In this document: in pieces, positions 34,691 through 44,057 of the stretch
Layout: every line of letters begins with the position of its first letter
Numbering within the stretch: the stretch's first letter is position 1
Source of the DNA: a virus
Strand: one strand, 5' to 3'
IMG/VR virus record: IMGVR_UViG_3300050821_020388
Coordinates: 1 to 59,191 of that record
DNA length: 59,191 nucleotides
Program-made: the position numbers and the translations under genes
Notes under the pieces: generated by a model
The model's input: the letters and a program-made list of their open reading frames with translations, nothing else
Databases searched by the model: none
What the model was told of the DNA's origin: nothing

Positions 34691-36255
34691 TAGGGAGAAA
34701 CGGCATAGACCGCCACAACATCCGAATCCAACGGGCCGTAACACGTGAGAGATAACACCCCAGTTTTTCCTACTGGCAAAGATAATCCCGCGCTATTGTC
34801 TACCCCCAACCAAGTCCACCCAGCCGGAAAAAGAACTGAACGAACCGCCCCATTAGGAAGCATGCGCGCACTCAAAAAAGCGCCGGCGCGTCTGGTCTGA
34901 GTAGTAAAAGAGACATCTCCTGACATTATAAATGTTTGAAGGGGAGCCCCAGAAAAATCCAGCACAGTTGGGCCGGAAACTGTTGCGGCTGCACTGCTGG
35001 TAAGCAATCCATCTCCTAGTTCTTGCAGATGAATCAACGGTGCCGCGTTTGGAAAAGAATGGATTACCCCAATAGTGGGACCAGTGCCCCCCTGAACAGC
35101 CGCCCATCGAATATTGCCTGAAGCCACCGAACCCGGGTCATCCAAATTGGAAACCAGAACAGCCCAATCCCCCATAGAATACTCAACGTCCAGTTGTTCT
35201 ACATCAAGTCTGGATGCTCCGCTCCACACAAGCCCATGAGGACAATGAACCAAAAGAATACGCTCGAAATGCAAAGCATGGTATGCAAAAGGAACTGTAG
35301 CCCCTTGAAAACAATAATATGCGCATACATTATTGCCACAAGCATGTTCATTCAGCTCATACCCAGTATAAAAACCACTTACAACAGTGTCGTCAAGCCT
35401 AGTAAAAGCTCCGTTGTTGTTGTCAGGCGTCACAACGCCTATGGAAGTAGTAAGTGTGGGCTTGGAGGATGAAAACGGCGCCACTCCCGTGTAAACGGTG
35501 ACCCCGCGCAGGCGGAGACAAACTGCTTTTCTGAAATTTAATCCAGAAATTTGAGGATTATCTGACACTTGGATTGTCAGATTCTCCATATCTATTGACA
35601 CGGAATTAAAGTTGTTAAAATTAGGAACCGTATTTCGAACAGTAGCGATTACAGCATTGGTGCCGCCTCCAGTAGAAGCTAAGGTGCTTTTTAAAACAGC
35701 GCCGCCAAAAGCATTCGGTAAAGAGGCAATTACTGGGAGACCTTGTGCCGGCATCTCGGGACCGACAAATCGAATAAGCGTGGTTTGGTTTGGGTAGTTT
35801 GGAATTTCAGGTATAAGCAACTGGGCTTGATACGCTCCACTTCCTCGCATGGCTCCGCCGATTATATAGACACCATTGGGAAAAAAGATTGTCCCACCAG
35901 CAGGCGAGGCAGCTACGACGTTAATAGCATTCTGTATGGCAATTGTGTCATCAGTTGTTCCGTCCCCCAAAGCACCAAAATCAGTCTTGATGTTGTAGAA
36001 ATTACTAGTGCTGACTACTCCGGTCCCACCATTGCCAGCCGGCCCTTGAGGGCCTGTGGCGCCTTGTGGACCAACCGGTCCAGGGACACCTTGCGGACCT
36101 GTGGCACCCTGTGGGCCAATCGGTCCAGGAACACCTTGAGCCCCGTCAAAACCTTGAGGGCCTGTGGAGCCCTGCGGACCAACTGGTCCCACTACGCCAG
36201 GAGCTCCTTGAGGCCCAACCGGACCTTGAGGCCCCACCGGTCCCTGATTACTCAC
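34690..36255 (-). CDS. Collagen-like fibre with pectate-lyase-type beta helix
   Basis: A 521-residue tail fibre or depolymerase. Residues 4-75 are Gly-x-y collagen-like triplets ([16 protein letters not shown]). From about 90 a pectate-lyase-superfamily domain begins with [20 protein letters not shown] and VYIIGG, which forms a right-handed beta helix in many phage tailspikes. A C-terminal domain ([16 protein letters not shown]) may trimerise it. The likely function is binding to or degrading host surface polysaccharide; catalytic residues cannot be named from sequence alone. Confidence 0.83.
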   Translation of the reverse strand: MSNQGPVGPQGPVGPQGAPGVVGPVGPQGSTGPQGFDGAQGVPGPIGPQGATGPQGVPGPVGPQGATGPQGPAGNGGTGVVSTSNFYNIKTDFGALGDGTTDDTIAIQNAINVVAASPAGGTIFFPNGVYIIGGAMRGSGAYQAQLLIPEIPNYPNQTTLIRFVGPEMPAQGLPVIASLPNAFGGAVLKSTLASTGGGTNAVIATVRNTVPNFNNFNSVSIDMENLTIQVSDNPQISGLNFRKAVCLRLRGVTVYTGVAPFSSSKPTLTTSIGVVTPDNNNGAFTRLDDTVVSGFYTGYELNEHACGNNVCAYYCFQGATVPFAYHALHFERILLVHCPHGLVWSGASRLDVEQLDVEYSMGDWAVLVSNLDDPGSVASGNIRWAAVQGGTGPTIGVIHSFPNAAPLIHLQELGDGLLTSSAAATVSGPTVLDFSGAPLQTFIMSGDVSFTTQTRRAGAFLSARMLPNGAVRSVLFPAGWTWLGVDNSAGLSLPVGKTGVLSLTCYGPLDSDVVAVYAVSP

Positions 36256-36586
36256 GTGAACCGCCCTCTTCGCGCTCTTTCATCAGCCTGTCCAAACTGT
36301 CTTCTGCTGATGTATCACGTTTAGAGGGTCGCATATCTTTCTCTGCTTCAGCCCCACAAATTTTTCGAATCTCGATATCGCAAGAATACCAGTGCCGGTC
36401 CGGGGGGTGTTTCGTTTCCACCTCGCGCTTTACCTTGTAATGAACTAGCATCGTGCCGTGCTCCGGCAAGCCGAGTTCCTCCGGCCCCTCAAAATGAATT
36501 GTGGGATAGTGGTCGTTTCTCGGCATCTCGGGCTGGCTATCCGGCCCCATCTCCGACATATTCAAATCTCGGTCCATTTGTTTCAT
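36248..36586 (-). CDS. Small protein between fibre genes, possible chaperone
   Basis: A 112-residue charged protein (Glu/Lys/Arg/Asp-rich, including [18 protein letters not shown]) with no collagen repeats and no signal peptide. It overlaps both neighbours by 4-8 bases (ATGA at the upstream end). Small genes directly before fibre genes often encode fibre-assembly chaperones, which is a positional guess. The central part [17 protein letters not shown] has two Cys. I chose ATG 36586 over the open frame from 36601. Confidence 0.6.
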   Translation of the reverse strand: MKQMDRDLNMSEMGPDSQPEMPRNDHYPTIHFEGPEELGLPEHGTMLVHYKVKREVETKHPPDRHWYSCDIEIRKICGAEAEKDMRPSKRDTSAEDSLDRLMKEREEGGSRE

Positions 36587-37782
36587 GCGATTTTCACCCA
36601 ATTAATTACTGTTTGTGCCGATATGGCAGTCACCGAGCTAGAGCCCGCGATTCCGTTAGCTTTAGTGTAAACTCCGATTGATGTATTCGGCGCGCCTACA
36701 GTTACAATTGAACTAATTGTCAATTGAACTTGTGTAACTCCAGGCAACGATGCCATCTTGGACGGTGTGACTGAAACCTCCGAAGAAGCAATGTCTGCAC
36801 TGGCTGTGATATTTACCAACTTGCCAAACGGAGATGGAATCAGATTAGGCGCCACATTATCATTCTGCGTTACGCTAAATGTGAGCACCACCGTGATGAA
36901 ATACGTTCCTGTCGCAACAGCAACAAATCCGAAAGTTCCCGGTCCAAAATTCAACGCGGCGTAAGAGCTACCTACGCTAGCATCAGCGCCGCCACTATCT
37001 GTGCCATGGGCAAACCCAAAAGCGAGCACGGGAGTATTGCCCGGCGTTCCCGGAGGTCCCTGAATTCCCGGCGGCCCGATAGGTCCAACAGGACCCTGAC
37101 CGCCCTGCAAACCTTGAGGCCCCTGGGGTCCAACCGGTCCGGTAAGCCCAGGTGCGCCCGGCTCGCCAGCGATGACCACCAACGAACCCGCCGGAATGCT
37201 TGACGGCGCATTGACAAGCGACTCCTCCAAGGACAGAAAAAGGGTGCCATCAGAATTTGCCTGAGTGACTCGATACCACCCAGACCCCGCGATGTAAACA
37301 GATAGGCCCGTCAAAATGGCAGGATTGTATTGGGTCAGCACCTGGGCGATTGGGCTTCCCAAACTTGGCTGAGAAAAGGCCTGCAGCGTAACAGTGTATG
37401 CGTTTCGTCCGTCACAACCCGATGGGCCGCGCGCTCCGGGCGGCCCCTGCAAACCGGTAATCCCCGTTTGAAATAGCCTAAGGAAATAACAAGCCAAACC
37501 CTCATCCACTCCGCGAGGATTCGCCGGCAAACCAACGTCCAGACTGCAGGGCAGAAGCCACTGAACCACACCATTTACTTCCGTCTTGACCACTGTGCCG
37601 AAAAACTGGAGCGTGAAATTCTGAATCTGGCTGGGGAGCGATTCACAAGCTGCCGTGTTTCCCGGCTGCGAACGGCAAGGGTTGTCACACTGCAGCAACG
37701 ACCGGCCGCAAGTATCGATAGGATTGGGGTTTTGTGGATTACAAGTCCCGCAATCGGTGCAATTTCCAGTGTCTCCAGGCAT
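36583..37782 (-). CDS. Collagen-like fibre with Cys-rich N-terminus
   Basis: A 399-residue protein. Residues 5-50 are rich in Cys ([25 protein letters not shown]), residues 115-130 and 210-260 have Gly-x-y triplets ([30 protein letters not shown]), and the C-terminal 140 residues form a compact beta-rich head similar in size to C1q/TNF-like fibre tips ([17 protein letters not shown]). It is probably a trimeric tail fibre whose N-terminus is locked to the tail by disulfides or metal. Confidence 0.75.
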   Translation of the reverse strand: MPGDTGNCTDCGTCNPQNPNPIDTCGRSLLQCDNPCRSQPGNTAACESLPSQIQNFTLQFFGTVVKTEVNGVVQWLLPCSLDVGLPANPRGVDEGLACYFLRLFQTGITGLQGPPGARGPSGCDGRNAYTVTLQAFSQPSLGSPIAQVLTQYNPAILTGLSVYIAGSGWYRVTQANSDGTLFLSLEESLVNAPSSIPAGSLVVIAGEPGAPGLTGPVGPQGPQGLQGGQGPVGPIGPPGIQGPPGTPGNTPVLAFGFAHGTDSGGADASVGSSYAALNFGPGTFGFVAVATGTYFITVVLTFSVTQNDNVAPNLIPSPFGKLVNITASADIASSEVSVTPSKMASLPGVTQVQLTISSIVTVGAPNTSIGVYTKANGIAGSSSVTAISAQTVINWVKIA

Positions 37783-37785
37783 ATT

Positions 37786-37959
37786 TCAATCGGGGTTAGT
37801 AACAACCAAAACGTATTGCGGCGCGGGCGGAGGAACTTGCATAACGTTTCGCGGCCTAACGGGGTGCGCGTGGGCAACAGGAAAATCTCCGCCCTCGCTC
37901 TCGGCGCTTCGGCCGGTGTTGTTCACCGGCGGGGCACCATCATCTTGGTCATTGTCCAC
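37786..37959 (-). CDS. Small Pro-rich protein (57 residues), GTG start
   Basis: The frame starts with GTG (37959-37957), two codons after an in-frame stop, and ends with TGA (37788-37786), three bases before the next gene's ATG. The protein begins DNDQDDGAPPVNNTG and ends PAPQYVLVVTNPD. It is acidic at the start and Pro-rich later, without a recognisable domain. The fit between neighbours (15 and 3 bases) supports it; the weak start codon keeps confidence low. Confidence 0.42.
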   Translation of the reverse strand: MDNDQDDGAPPVNNTGRSAESEGGDFPVAHAHPVRPRNVMQVPPPAPQYVLVVTNPD

Positions 37960-37974
37960 AGGCTAAGAGTCGGT

Positions 37975-38727
37975 TCATTTAAGCTTGTCAACAAGCACTT
38001 TCACATCCGCATCCTGAGCCTCTTTGTGTGCCGCCACGAAAAGGTCTTTCACTCTTTGTCGGAGCGCGGGGTCTGTCACTTCCGTTTCCAATTTTTTAAG
38101 AAATGCGGAGCCTCCCGCAACCACCTGTTGCAGTCCCTTTCCCGCCGCGGCACCGGCAGCGTTCATGCCGCCATTTGCAAGGCCCAGTAGGGGAGCAATC
38201 GCCGGATTAGCAATCGAACCGGCCATCAAGGCAGTTTTAGCCAAGTGCCATCCAACCACCACAAGCAAAACAAATCCGCCGGCATACACGAAGTAAGGAA
38301 CCGAAAAAACTCCGGTGCCTTCAATTTTTTTACCTTCCACCTTTTCGTTTGCTTCAGCGAAAGCATCAATCTTTCGGTTTAGCTTCGCTACCTGGGTCAA
38401 AAGCTCTGTGGACAAATCCTGCGCGGGCGCCACAGACGGTTTCACGGGCGGCCCCAGAGAAGTCGAAACTGCGTCGGTGAGCACCGCGGTATCTTTGGCA
38501 GTCGCCACAAGATTTGTGCTAGCGCCCTCATCCACTGCGGTGCTTAGGGTAGCCTGAGCCGCTTCCTTAGCCCGTTGTGCAGTTTGTTTCTGAACTTCCA
38601 CCTGCTTAGAAGTGGGCTCGGGGAAGGATTTCACTTTCTTCTGGAAAAACTCAACCGGTTTAGGAATAAGAGCGCACCCAGTAAACAAGAACGAGGATAA
38701 CGCAAGTAAGGTCAGGATTTTTTTCAT
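37975..38727 (-). CDS. Lipoprotein with a membrane segment
   Basis: A 250-residue protein beginning with a lipoprotein signal (MKKILTLLALSSFLFTGCAL; lipobox LFTGC, modified Cys at 18). Residues 35-130 are a helical, Lys/Ala/Gln-rich coiled coil, and about residues 147-165 are a hydrophobic segment (PYFVYAGGFVLLVVVGW). It is likely to be anchored in a membrane. A phage-encoded lipoprotein inside a fibre cluster could be a spanin-like lysis protein, a superinfection-exclusion protein or a virion membrane anchor. Confidence 0.72.
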   Translation of the reverse strand: MKKILTLLALSSFLFTGCALIPKPVEFFQKKVKSFPEPTSKQVEVQKQTAQRAKEAAQATLSTAVDEGASTNLVATAKDTAVLTDAVSTSLGPPVKPSVAPAQDLSTELLTQVAKLNRKIDAFAEANEKVEGKKIEGTGVFSVPYFVYAGGFVLLVVVGWHLAKTALMAGSIANPAIAPLLGLANGGMNAAGAAAGKGLQQVVAGGSAFLKKLETEVTDPALRQRVKDLFVAAHKEAQDADVKVLVDKLK

Positions 38728-38915
38728 TTTTTCTTCAGGAGTTTTTTACCCAAGTGCGCCAAGGTAAGCGCCGCGATAGCTATCTGTAAAAGCGTAAGCA
38801 AAGCAGTAAGTTCGGGTTGGTATTTCACAATAATGTGCCTGATTCCTTCCAGCACACCATTAAAACCGAGGGCGGCAAAAAGTAGTTTTTCGTTTTCCAA
38901 AATCCTCTTTATCAT
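38724..38915 (-). CDS. Small membrane protein, holin candidate
   Basis: A 63-residue protein with a probable membrane segment near residues 36-54 (ELTALLTLLQIAIAALTLAH), a weaker hydrophobic segment before it (LLFAALGFNGVL), and a Lys-rich C-terminus (GKKLLKKK). Size, a basic tail and a neighbouring lipoprotein fit a holin plus spanin pair, but no endolysin was recognised nearby, so this is tentative. It is coupled at both ends by four-base overlaps. Confidence 0.6.
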   Translation of the reverse strand: MIKRILENEKLLFAALGFNGVLEGIRHIIVKYQPELTALLTLLQIAIAALTLAHLGKKLLKKK

Positions 38916-40480
38916 ACGAATCCCCCACCCAAAGTAGTGCGCAGAGTTTGCACTCGCGAAAACAATTTCGCATCTTGCGCCGAAGTAAGCCCTTTAGTGA
39001 CCGCCAAAAATGAAAGTCGTTTTCTAGTGAAATTAGCTGGACCTCCACCATTGTTATTGGCAGCAAAAGCAAAAAGCGGTTGGACGGTTTCTATTGAACC
39101 CGTTTGATTGCCTGTTCCGCTCCCTAGAGTAGAGTGCGCATGCCCACTATTAGCAAAATAAAATGCAATTGCATTCGAAGCGGTTCGTTGCCCAGAAAAA
39201 TAGCCAGTGGCAGGAGAGGGCGCAGTAACAACAATGTCATCAGTGCCAGAAGTAACAAATTTCCAACAAGTGAGGTATGAGGAGCCGCCAAAATTAGTCG
39301 CCAATCCAAATTCAGATTGAGTATTGGCCCCATAACAAGCAAGTTCTTCCTGCGAACCAGAGTTATCAACTGATGTGTATCCGACTAATCCGGCAGAAAT
39401 ACTAGTCAATGGCGCATTCAATCGAAAAACATCCGCTAGCCCGGGAATTATCCCGGTTGCTAAATATTTAGTGGACCCATCTCCTACCAATCCATTTACA
39501 GTCAAATCACCAATTACAAAATTGTGATTAACCCAAGGGTCAGAACCGGCCTGTGCAATCAACGGAGTAATAGCCGCAATCAGATTGTCCGGGGCAAACA
39601 TATTGGCAGCTACTACTATTCCGGCCAATCCATCAGTCACCAATCCACTATAAAAATCATTTGCGGCGTTTATAGAAGTGGAACTAGGCGCAGCGCCACC
39701 GTTTGAAACTACCCTATTCGCCCAATCCTGGCCTACAGTCAAAGAGCTTCCAGTCACCACAACTCCAGAGAATGGATACTGATTTCCAATTCCCATGTTA
39801 TAAAGAAGATTGACTTCATCTGCACTTAAGCTACGGTGCCAAAAAGCGGCCTCATCCAAACCTGCGCCTAATCCAGTTTGGGCCGAAGCCAACCCAAAAT
39901 TACCCACAGTGAAAGCAGCTACTGTTCGTTGAACTCCACTACAACTAGAATAAAATCGAACTCCACCATTAATCTGTAGCCAAATCGCACCTACCGTAGC
40001 ATCAAATCCGGCACAAAAATGATTAAAGCTAGACGCCCCGGACACATTAAACTTTGAATCAACTTCAACGACAAGCCCTGTGGTGATGTCAGTAGCTACA
40101 AATACTACTCTATCCTGGCTATTAATCAGAATAGCATAATCATTGTGCGTTTTATCCCACTTCCCGATAAGCAAACCATTTGTTCCACTGGCGGTATTAG
40201 ACCACACACTTACTGTAAACGATACGCCCGCTCCTCCGGATAAACTAGCGTTATCCGCTATACCTACTACAGCCCCAACGCCCGAACTAACCTGAATACC
40301 GTTAGCAATAAATTCAGCTTGGGTAGTCACCCCACCGTTAGGTGCAGACAGGTTATTTCCGTCTACCAAATCCAGGTAAGATGAAGTCTGAAAATCCCAA
40401 TAGGAAATAATCCCATTCAGCAACGGGTTAGACCCACTGGCTCCTCCGCCCAGGCGCCTATTGACTACCGGATTAGGCAT
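38912..40480 (-). CDS. LamG-like tail fibre with shared C-terminal module
   Basis: A 522-residue protein. Residues 20-240 form a concanavalin A/LamG-type beta sandwich (PLLNGIISYWDFQ at the start; GLDEAAFWHRSLSADEVN LLYN at the end, read as two parts) that binds sugars in many fibres. The C-terminal 270 residues match those of the 293-residue fibre at 33809-34690. I chose ATG 40480, two bases after the upstream stop, instead of the earlier in-frame codon at 40510. Likely function: carbohydrate recognition on the host. Confidence 0.78.
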   Translation of the reverse strand: MPNPVVNRRLGGGASGSNPLLNGIISYWDFQTSSYLDLVDGNNLSAPNGGVTTQAEFIANGIQVSSGVGAVVGIADNASLSGGAGVSFTVSVWSNTASGTNGLLIGKWDKTHNDYAILINSQDRVVFVATDITTGLVVEVDSKFNVSGASSFNHFCAGFDATVGAIWLQINGGVRFYSSCSGVQRTVAAFTVGNFGLASAQTGLGAGLDEAAFWHRSLSADEVNLLYNMGIGNQYPFSGVVVTGSSLTVGQDWANRVVSNGGAAPSSTSINAANDFYSGLVTDGLAGIVVAANMFAPDNLIAAITPLIAQAGSDPWVNHNFVIGDLTVNGLVGDGSTKYLATGIIPGLADVFRLNAPLTSISAGLVGYTSVDNSGSQEELACYGANTQSEFGLATNFGGSSYLTCWKFVTSGTDDIVVTAPSPATGYFSGQRTASNAIAFYFANSGHAHSTLGSGTGNQTGSIETVQPLFAFAANNNGGGPANFTRKRLSFLAVTKGLTSAQDAKLFSRVQTLRTTLGGGFV

Positions 40481-40482
40481 AC

Positions 40483-41388
40483 TCAGTCTTGCAGGATTCC
40501 CCAAACCCACTGCAGCGCAGTGGCAGAATAAGTGGGCGTGCCTGACGTGATAGCCACAGCATAGAGAGTAGTGCCGGCAGCCGCGGCCTTCAGCGCGATT
40601 CCCAGGCCGGTTTTAATTGCCACTGCCTCACCGCTCGCGATGGTTACGTAATCGCCCGCAGCTACAGATACTCGGCCAATCACTTTCAAATCATCTGTGG
40701 AGATTACAAAAGTCGCATGGTCAGTGGTTGTTGCGTTGGTGGGATTCGCATCGAAAAGCAGAATATCCATCGGCGCTTTCTGATTAGACTTGTCGAGTAG
40801 AATCAAAGATTCCAAAATTCCTGTGCTCTGTGAGGTGAACGCATTCGCAAGAGTTTGGATTGCCCCTACAGTGAAGCCGGCCGAATAGGCGCTCGTGCTG
40901 ATAGTCGGATTGGCTTTAATTACGGCGGTCTTACCTCCCACGTTTCCGCTAACTGGCTGTGTCACCGCGCTGCCATCCACTTTCAACGCCGTAGCATTGG
41001 CGCCCGTGCCGGATAAATCTACCTTGAGATTAGCCGCAGTGGCCTGTGCTACTGTGACGGGATTCGTGATAGTTCCTACCGTAGTGACTGCGGTAAGAGT
41101 ATCCGCGGGCTTCAGCCGAGTAGAGAGAGAAACGTCAAGATTGCCCAGGTTTGCATTGGAAATAGGTTGTGTTACTGCGCTTCCATCGGTTTTAACGGCA
41201 TTAGCCGCCGTTACGGTTGCTAGAGCTCCACTACCACCACCATCCTGAATTTGAGTAGGACCGCCACCCCCACCACCTCCACCACCTCCGGATGTCGATA
41301 TACCCTGGTTGAGACGAGAAAGAATCTTGCGAGTGAGAGACCAAAGAGAATCCCCGGTCTTGAAGCCTGTGTCTTCGGTGAATGCCAT
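40483..41388 (-). CDS. Virion protein with poly-Gly linker, paralogue of the 43 kb genes
   Basis: A 301-residue protein. The N-terminal 25 residues precede a run of about ten Gly (SGGGGGGGGGG), then Ala/Thr/Val-rich beta segments and a C-terminal 150-residue domain (KANPTISTSAYSAGFTVGAI, ending TLYAVAITSGTPTYS) shared with the 153- and 166-residue proteins at 43000-43965. Position just after the capsid gene suggests a head decoration or head-fibre protein. The ATG follows GGCGAATTT. Confidence 0.7.
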   Translation of the reverse strand: MAFTEDTGFKTGDSLWSLTRKILSRLNQGISTSGGGGGGGGGGPTQIQDGGGSGALATVTAANAVKTDGSAVTQPISNANLGNLDVSLSTRLKPADTLTAVTTVGTITNPVTVAQATAANLKVDLSGTGANATALKVDGSAVTQPVSGNVGGKTAVIKANPTISTSAYSAGFTVGAIQTLANAFTSQSTGILESLILLDKSNQKAPMDILLFDANPTNATTTDHATFVISTDDLKVIGRVSVAAGDYVTIASGEAVAIKTGLGIALKAAAAGTTLYAVAITSGTPTYSATALQWVWGILQD

Positions 41389-41428
41389 AAATTCGCCTAA
41401 CGGATAAAATGTTTGTCAGTTTTTATTA

Positions 41429-41460
41429 AGGGGCGCACAGCCTGACCACTGTGCGCCCCT
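41429..41460 (-). terminator. Long inverted repeat after the capsid gene
   Basis: AGGGGCGCACA (41429-41439) and TGTGCGCCCCT (41450-41460) form a perfect 11-bp stem with a 10-base loop. Read leftward it is followed by TAATAAAAAC, not a clean T run, so it may be a weak terminator or an mRNA-stabilising hairpin that sets the ratio of capsid to downstream products. Confidence 0.6.
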
Positions 41461-41470
41461 CGTTTCTGCT

Positions 41471-41489
41471 TAGCTCTCAGGGAGAGCTA
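41471..41489 (-). terminator. Short hairpin directly after the capsid stop
   Basis: TAGCTCTC (41471-41478) pairs perfectly with GAGAGCTA (41482-41489) around a 3-base loop, seven bases after the capsid stop codon. Together with the 11-bp hairpin it forms a tandem stem-loop cap on the capsid mRNA end. No T run follows. Confidence 0.5.
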
Positions 41490-41496
41490 GATTTGC

Positions 41497-42813
41497 TCAG
41501 AGGGTGGGGAATCCAGGCCCAATCACAGGCGATTCATTGTCGCCGCAAACACCCACGTTAGTGTAGCTGAACGCCCCACTGAAGGTGCTGGTAGTAGGAT
41601 TAGCGCAAGCCACCAAGCCCAGGTCGGCGGTGCAGCGTCCATACAGAATCGGCACGATGTGCTGCGGGCGCAAAGGCCGGTAGGCGCGAGTAATCTGATA
41701 CTTGTGCCATCCAAAGTCGCCCCACTGATTACATTGATTGTCGATGATATAGTGCCATTCGAGCTCGCCCATGTGCAACTGAGGCGCGAACTTGAAGGAA
41801 CCTTCGCCAACATACTTCTCGGGCACCAAACGCTCAAACGAGCCATCAGCGATGAGAAAACCCACTTCATATGGAGCGCTCAGCCAAGCCGGATTGGGCT
41901 TAGCGAAAGCAACGCCGCGCGCAGGATTCGCCACGATGGTGATAGGGTTAATCAGCGCCAGGGTGCCATCAGCGTTAAAGCCGGTGGACCGCAAAGGCCG
42001 CTGGTCAACACCGAACGCGATGCCCCGATAAGCAGGGCTCTGTTCGAAGGAATAAGCGGTGAGGGTTTCCTCGCCGAGCTTATAACCGCCAGTGGTCAAA
42101 CCAATCATGACGTTTTGCACGCCGACTTCCGACCGGAAATATTCCACTTGGTCGGAGCTGCCGATGAACCGAAAATGGGGCATGCCCTGGTCGGCCGAAT
42201 ACCATTCGGCGAAAAGAACCTCGCGCATATATCGCGCAATGAAATGCAAGGCCTTGAAGGTCATGGGGCCGGTAGGCAACAGGGGCGCAAACTTGACACC
42301 CAAGTCAGTTTCCAAACCGCCGGTGAACAGCGAGTTGAAATCATAGCCAGCATTCGCGGTGAATTTGCTCGCAGAGCGCAGGTATAACTGAGCGCGGATG
42401 TCCGCGTTGATATACTGCACAACGAGTTTCTTCAGCGAGTCTTCAGCCATCACATAACTGCCTTTGAAGGCCGCGTAGCCTTTCTTAACGCAGATGTTTG
42501 GACCACGACCCCTGAAGCTTTCCAGCCGGAGGGTAAACTCAACGGTATCTGTCAAGTCCTGGATACCAGTCTGACCGCAGATGTCGGTATCGCAGACGAA
42601 ATTAGGAACCGCCAGGGAGTCGCCCGGAGCGGCCTGCATCTGGACGATGGACCGGATAGCGTCAGACGTGCCAGACGGAAACACTCCGCCCTGAATGACG
42701 TTCATGAAAGGAGCATTCGCGGCCAGCGCTTTAGCGATGGTGCCCACGATGCGGTTTGTATCCTTTGACGCAATATCAGAAATCGCGCTAGGATTATCGC
42801 AGAAAAAAGCCAT
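41497..42813 (-). CDS. Major capsid protein
   Basis: A 438-residue protein placed after the scaffold-like gene and glycosylation island, with single-gene spacing and its own leader, as expected for the major head protein. The N-terminal part is helical and short (AFFCDNPSAISDIA), followed by an acidic beta region and a long alpha/beta core (YMREVLFAEWYSADQGMPHF; SDQVEYFRSEVGVQNVMIG). Length and layout fit an HK97-type capsid. I chose ATG 42813 (AFFCDN), which has the A/T-rich context GGCAATTTT, over the in-frame codon at 42828. Confidence 0.75.
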   Translation of the reverse strand: MAFFCDNPSAISDIASKDTNRIVGTIAKALAANAPFMNVIQGGVFPSGTSDAIRSIVQMQAAPGDSLAVPNFVCDTDICGQTGIQDLTDTVEFTLRLESFRGRGPNICVKKGYAAFKGSYVMAEDSLKKLVVQYINADIRAQLYLRSASKFTANAGYDFNSLFTGGLETDLGVKFAPLLPTGPMTFKALHFIARYMREVLFAEWYSADQGMPHFRFIGSSDQVEYFRSEVGVQNVMIGLTTGGYKLGEETLTAYSFEQSPAYRGIAFGVDQRPLRSTGFNADGTLALINPITIVANPARGVAFAKPNPAWLSAPYEVGFLIADGSFERLVPEKYVGEGSFKFAPQLHMGELEWHYIIDNQCNQWGDFGWHKYQITRAYRPLRPQHIVPILYGRCTADLGLVACANPTTSTFSGAFSYTNVGVCGDNESPVIGPGFPTL

Positions 42814-42999
42814 AAAATTGCCTAACAATTGCTGGGGACTGTCAGCCGGTGCCCCGAAATTTGCCCGGGCGGTCTAAACACTGGACTCGCTCAGTTTTCT
42901 TTTTCGCTGCGGCCAACAGCAATAGGCAACTTCCCGCATGAGCCGGGGCGGGACCTTTTTAAGGCTCTAAAATAACAGTGGGTGAATGCCCAGAAAAAA
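42814..42999 (-). promoter_or_regulatory. Leader region before the capsid gene
   Basis: This 186-base noncoding stretch is the longest inside the virion operon. It holds an inverted repeat TCCCGC (42932-42937) and GCGGGA (42948-42953) and a pyrimidine/purine-skewed stretch before the start codon. A capsid-specific promoter or processing site would be expected here, but I could not identify a -35/-10 pair with confidence. Confidence 0.4.
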
Positions 43000-43461
43000 T
43001 CAATCTGTAATGAATCCCCAAACAAATTGAATGTCCGTTGCAGTGGTGTATATAGGAGTCCCAGAAGTCACAGCAACGGCGTAGAGCGTGGTCCCACTAG
43101 GCACCGCAAGAGATTGTCCCAGGTTAGGTGCTGTGGCCAAGGCCTTACCGCCAACAGTCACATAATCCGTGGTGAGAATTGAAATTATGGCAATGACTTT
43201 CAAATCATCAGTAGAAAATGAAAACGCTGCGTGGTCTACTGTGGCTGCGGCTGTGGGTTGGGAGCTGAATAAAATCACATCTAAAGGAGCCCTTTGATTA
43301 GACCTATCGAGCACACGCAAAGAATTCAAAATTCCCGTTTGTCTCGAAGACAAAGCATTCGATAAAGTTTGAAGACCCCCGACCACAAAACCAGTCTGAT
43401 ACGCAGCAGTTGAAATTGTAGGGTGTTGCAAAATTATTACAACTGAGTTGGTGTTGTCCAC
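43000..43461 (-). CDS. Small virion protein, paralogue of neighbours
   Basis: A 153-residue beta-rich protein. The sequence ILQHPTISTAAYQTGFVVGG followed later by TLYAVAVTSGTPIYT and QFVWGFITD aligns with the 301-residue gene downstream and the 166-residue gene upstream. The family flanks the capsid gene and is probably a head decoration, cement or fibre-base protein. No enzymatic motif. Confidence 0.68.
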   Translation of the reverse strand: MDNTNSVVIILQHPTISTAAYQTGFVVGGLQTLSNALSSRQTGILNSLRVLDRSNQRAPLDVILFSSQPTAAATVDHAAFSFSTDDLKVIAIISILTTDYVTVGGKALATAPNLGQSLAVPSGTTLYAVAVTSGTPIYTTATDIQFVWGFITD

Positions 43462-43464
43462 TGA

Positions 43465-43965
43465 TTAATCCTGGGAAAACGCGAATATGAATTGTAGTGA
43501 AGAAACTGAAGTATAGTGCGGGCCTCCAGCAGCTACCACGAGCGCTGCATATAAGAATAAAGTATTCTCATTATTCTTTATGTAAACATTAATTCCCGGG
43601 ACGGTCGCGATTGATGACCCCGAATCTATATTCACATATTCTTGTGATGTAATAGGAAAAAGTGCGGCAGCTTTGGCAATATCTGTTGCCCCAAACGAAA
43701 AAGCTACGTGGTCTGTGATTGTGGCTGTAGTGGGCTTAGCATCAAATAGCACAATAGAAAAAGCGGCATTCTGCCTAGAGTTGTCCGCCACCGTAATACT
43801 GGACAGCGTGGAACCTTGGCCCGCTATTCTAACAGCATTGGACAATGTTATGAGCCCTCCCAGGCTCTGGCCCGCCGAATAATTTGCCGTGGTTATGGGT
43901 GGGACTATCTTAAGGGAAGTGGAGAACTTCCCTGCTCTAATTCCACTATTGCCAGATACTTGCAT
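43465..43965 (-). CDS. Small virion protein, paralogue of neighbours
   Basis: A 166-residue beta-rich protein related to the 153- and 301-residue proteins (TTANYSAGQSLGGLITLSNA near residue 30; C-terminus SSLQFIFAFSQD). Its stop is 3 bases before the next start, so the two are probably translated together. Likely a virion decoration component made in bulk with the capsid protein. Confidence 0.66.
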   Translation of the reverse strand: MQVSGNSGIRAGKFSTSLKIVPPITTANYSAGQSLGGLITLSNAVRIAGQGSTLSSITVADNSRQNAAFSIVLFDAKPTTATITDHVAFSFGATDIAKAAALFPITSQEYVNIDSGSSIATVPGINVYIKNNENTLFLYAALVVAAGGPHYTSVSSLQFIFAFSQD

Positions 43966-44057
43966 GCTGGATTAACAGTCCTGCGCTGCCTGCAACTGCG
44001 GCCCCGGGGGATATCCCCCCATAGCTGAGATAATAGTGTGTATTCTAAAGTAGACAC
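43966..44057 (-). promoter_or_regulatory. Gap with a perfect 14-base palindrome
   Basis: A 92-base gap between the glycosylation island and the decoration genes holds GGGGGATATCCCCC (44006-44019), preceded by more C/G. Leftward, TATTAT lies upstream of it, a possible -10 box without a clear -35 partner. It may be a unit boundary or regulator site, but no terminator T run follows. Confidence 0.4.

Noticed and set aside
34690-40480. Diversity-generating retroelement target
   Set aside because: I found no reverse transcriptase-like gene and no template/variable repeat pair near the fibre genes; the shared C-terminal module is a simple duplication.
41659-42387. A 242-codon plus-strand frame opposite the capsid gene
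   Set aside because: Antisense shadow of the capsid frame with no start context or family.
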